From NCBI GenBank assembly GCA_024644185.1, contig JAHELM010000173.1:1-6029 (forward strand): 6,029 nt of DNA, given 5' to 3'. Below the pieces are notes generated by a model. It saw nothing but the letters and a program-made list of their open reading frames with translations. It was not told the DNA's origin and ran no database searches. Positions 5,893 through 6,029 of the stretch are shown here, in pieces. Each line of letters starts with the position of its first letter. Position 1 is the first letter of the stretch. A program made the position numbers and the translations under genes. Source of the stretch: Rhodospirillales bacterium. Its GTDB lineage: Bacteria; Pseudomonadota; Alphaproteobacteria; UBA8366; JADFVY01.

Positions 5893-6029
5893 ATGTTCAT
5901 AAAACATTCGGCGATCGAGAAGAACGTCATCCTCATGCTGGTGCTGATCGTGCTCACGATTTCTATCGGCGGGCTGGTCGAGATCGTGCCGCTCTACACC
6001 ATCGAGAACACGATCGAGCGGGTCGACGG
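5893..6029 (+). CDS. ccoO: cbb3-type cytochrome c oxidase subunit II (CcoO), N-terminal part, cut by window end
   Basis: Forty-five complete codons of the membrane-anchored mono-haem cytochrome c subunit are present, and the frame is open at the right edge. The sequence begins MFIKHSAIEKN, then a single membrane anchor (about residues 12-28) leads into SIGGLVEIVPLYTIENTIE, the characteristic CcoO start in which the anchor runs into the periplasmic domain. The CxxCH haem-binding motif would lie further on and is not in the window. The Shine-Dalgarno is GGGGAGA (5877-5883), nine bases before the ATG; an AGGA at 5887-5890 is closer than usual. The 19-bp gap after ccoN indicates co-transcription. 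In the complex CcoO passes electrons from CcoP or soluble cytochromes to CcoN. Confidence 0.93.
   Translation, partial: MFIKHSAIEKNVILMLVLIVLTISIGGLVEIVPLYTIENTIERVD

Noticed and set aside
4227..5957. 576-aa minus-strand open frame opposite ccoN and ccoO
   Set aside because: The product is rich in His, Gln, Asp and Arg with no domain, and lies entirely opposite a gene with all haem and copper ligands intact.

Overview
This GC-rich window reads like chromosomal DNA of an alphaproteobacterium, possibly a Rhodospirillales-type lineage. The evidence is the strong G/C third-position bias, an Anr/Fnr/FixK-type box ahead of a cbb3 oxidase operon, and a histidine kinase with the HDLRG-type H-box common in that class. 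The genus cannot be read from the sequence. I see no phage, transposon, CRISPR or tRNA/rRNA signature.

Layout. At the far left a near-consensus sigma70-type promoter points leftwards out of the window. Reading right come a TVP38/TMEM64 (SNARE-associated/VTT) membrane protein (151-915), a short spacer with GC-rich inverted repeats, and an orphan membrane histidine kinase (995-2365). The kinase runs into, and overlaps by 29 bp, the convergent gene for an RlmI-type 23S rRNA m5C methyltransferase (2337-3533, minus strand). Behind that gene's start lies a small array of three stem-loops, two of them an exact 26-bp tandem repeat (about 3552-3622). Next is a 160-residue protein with a GNAT-like C-terminal half and no secure function (3642-4124, minus strand).

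A 297-bp divergent intergenic region follows. It holds a good Fnr/FixK-type palindrome (4222-4235) and a series of inverted repeats that would make a structured leader for ccoN. The right end carries ccoN (4422-5873) and the first 45 codons of ccoO (5893 to the window end), the start of a ccoNO(QP) operon.

How the parts fit. The only clear functional module is the high-affinity cbb3-type terminal oxidase under presumed low-oxygen control. Its promoter region is shared with the uncharacterised minus-strand gene, so the Fnr-type site could serve either or both. The TVP38 protein and the kinase are co-directional, but hairpins separate them and no response regulator is in view. The rRNA methyltransferase is a housekeeping gene. 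I do not see a wholly new system. The points most worth checking are the structured, Fnr-linked ccoN leader with its divergent partner, and the 26-bp hairpin repeat.
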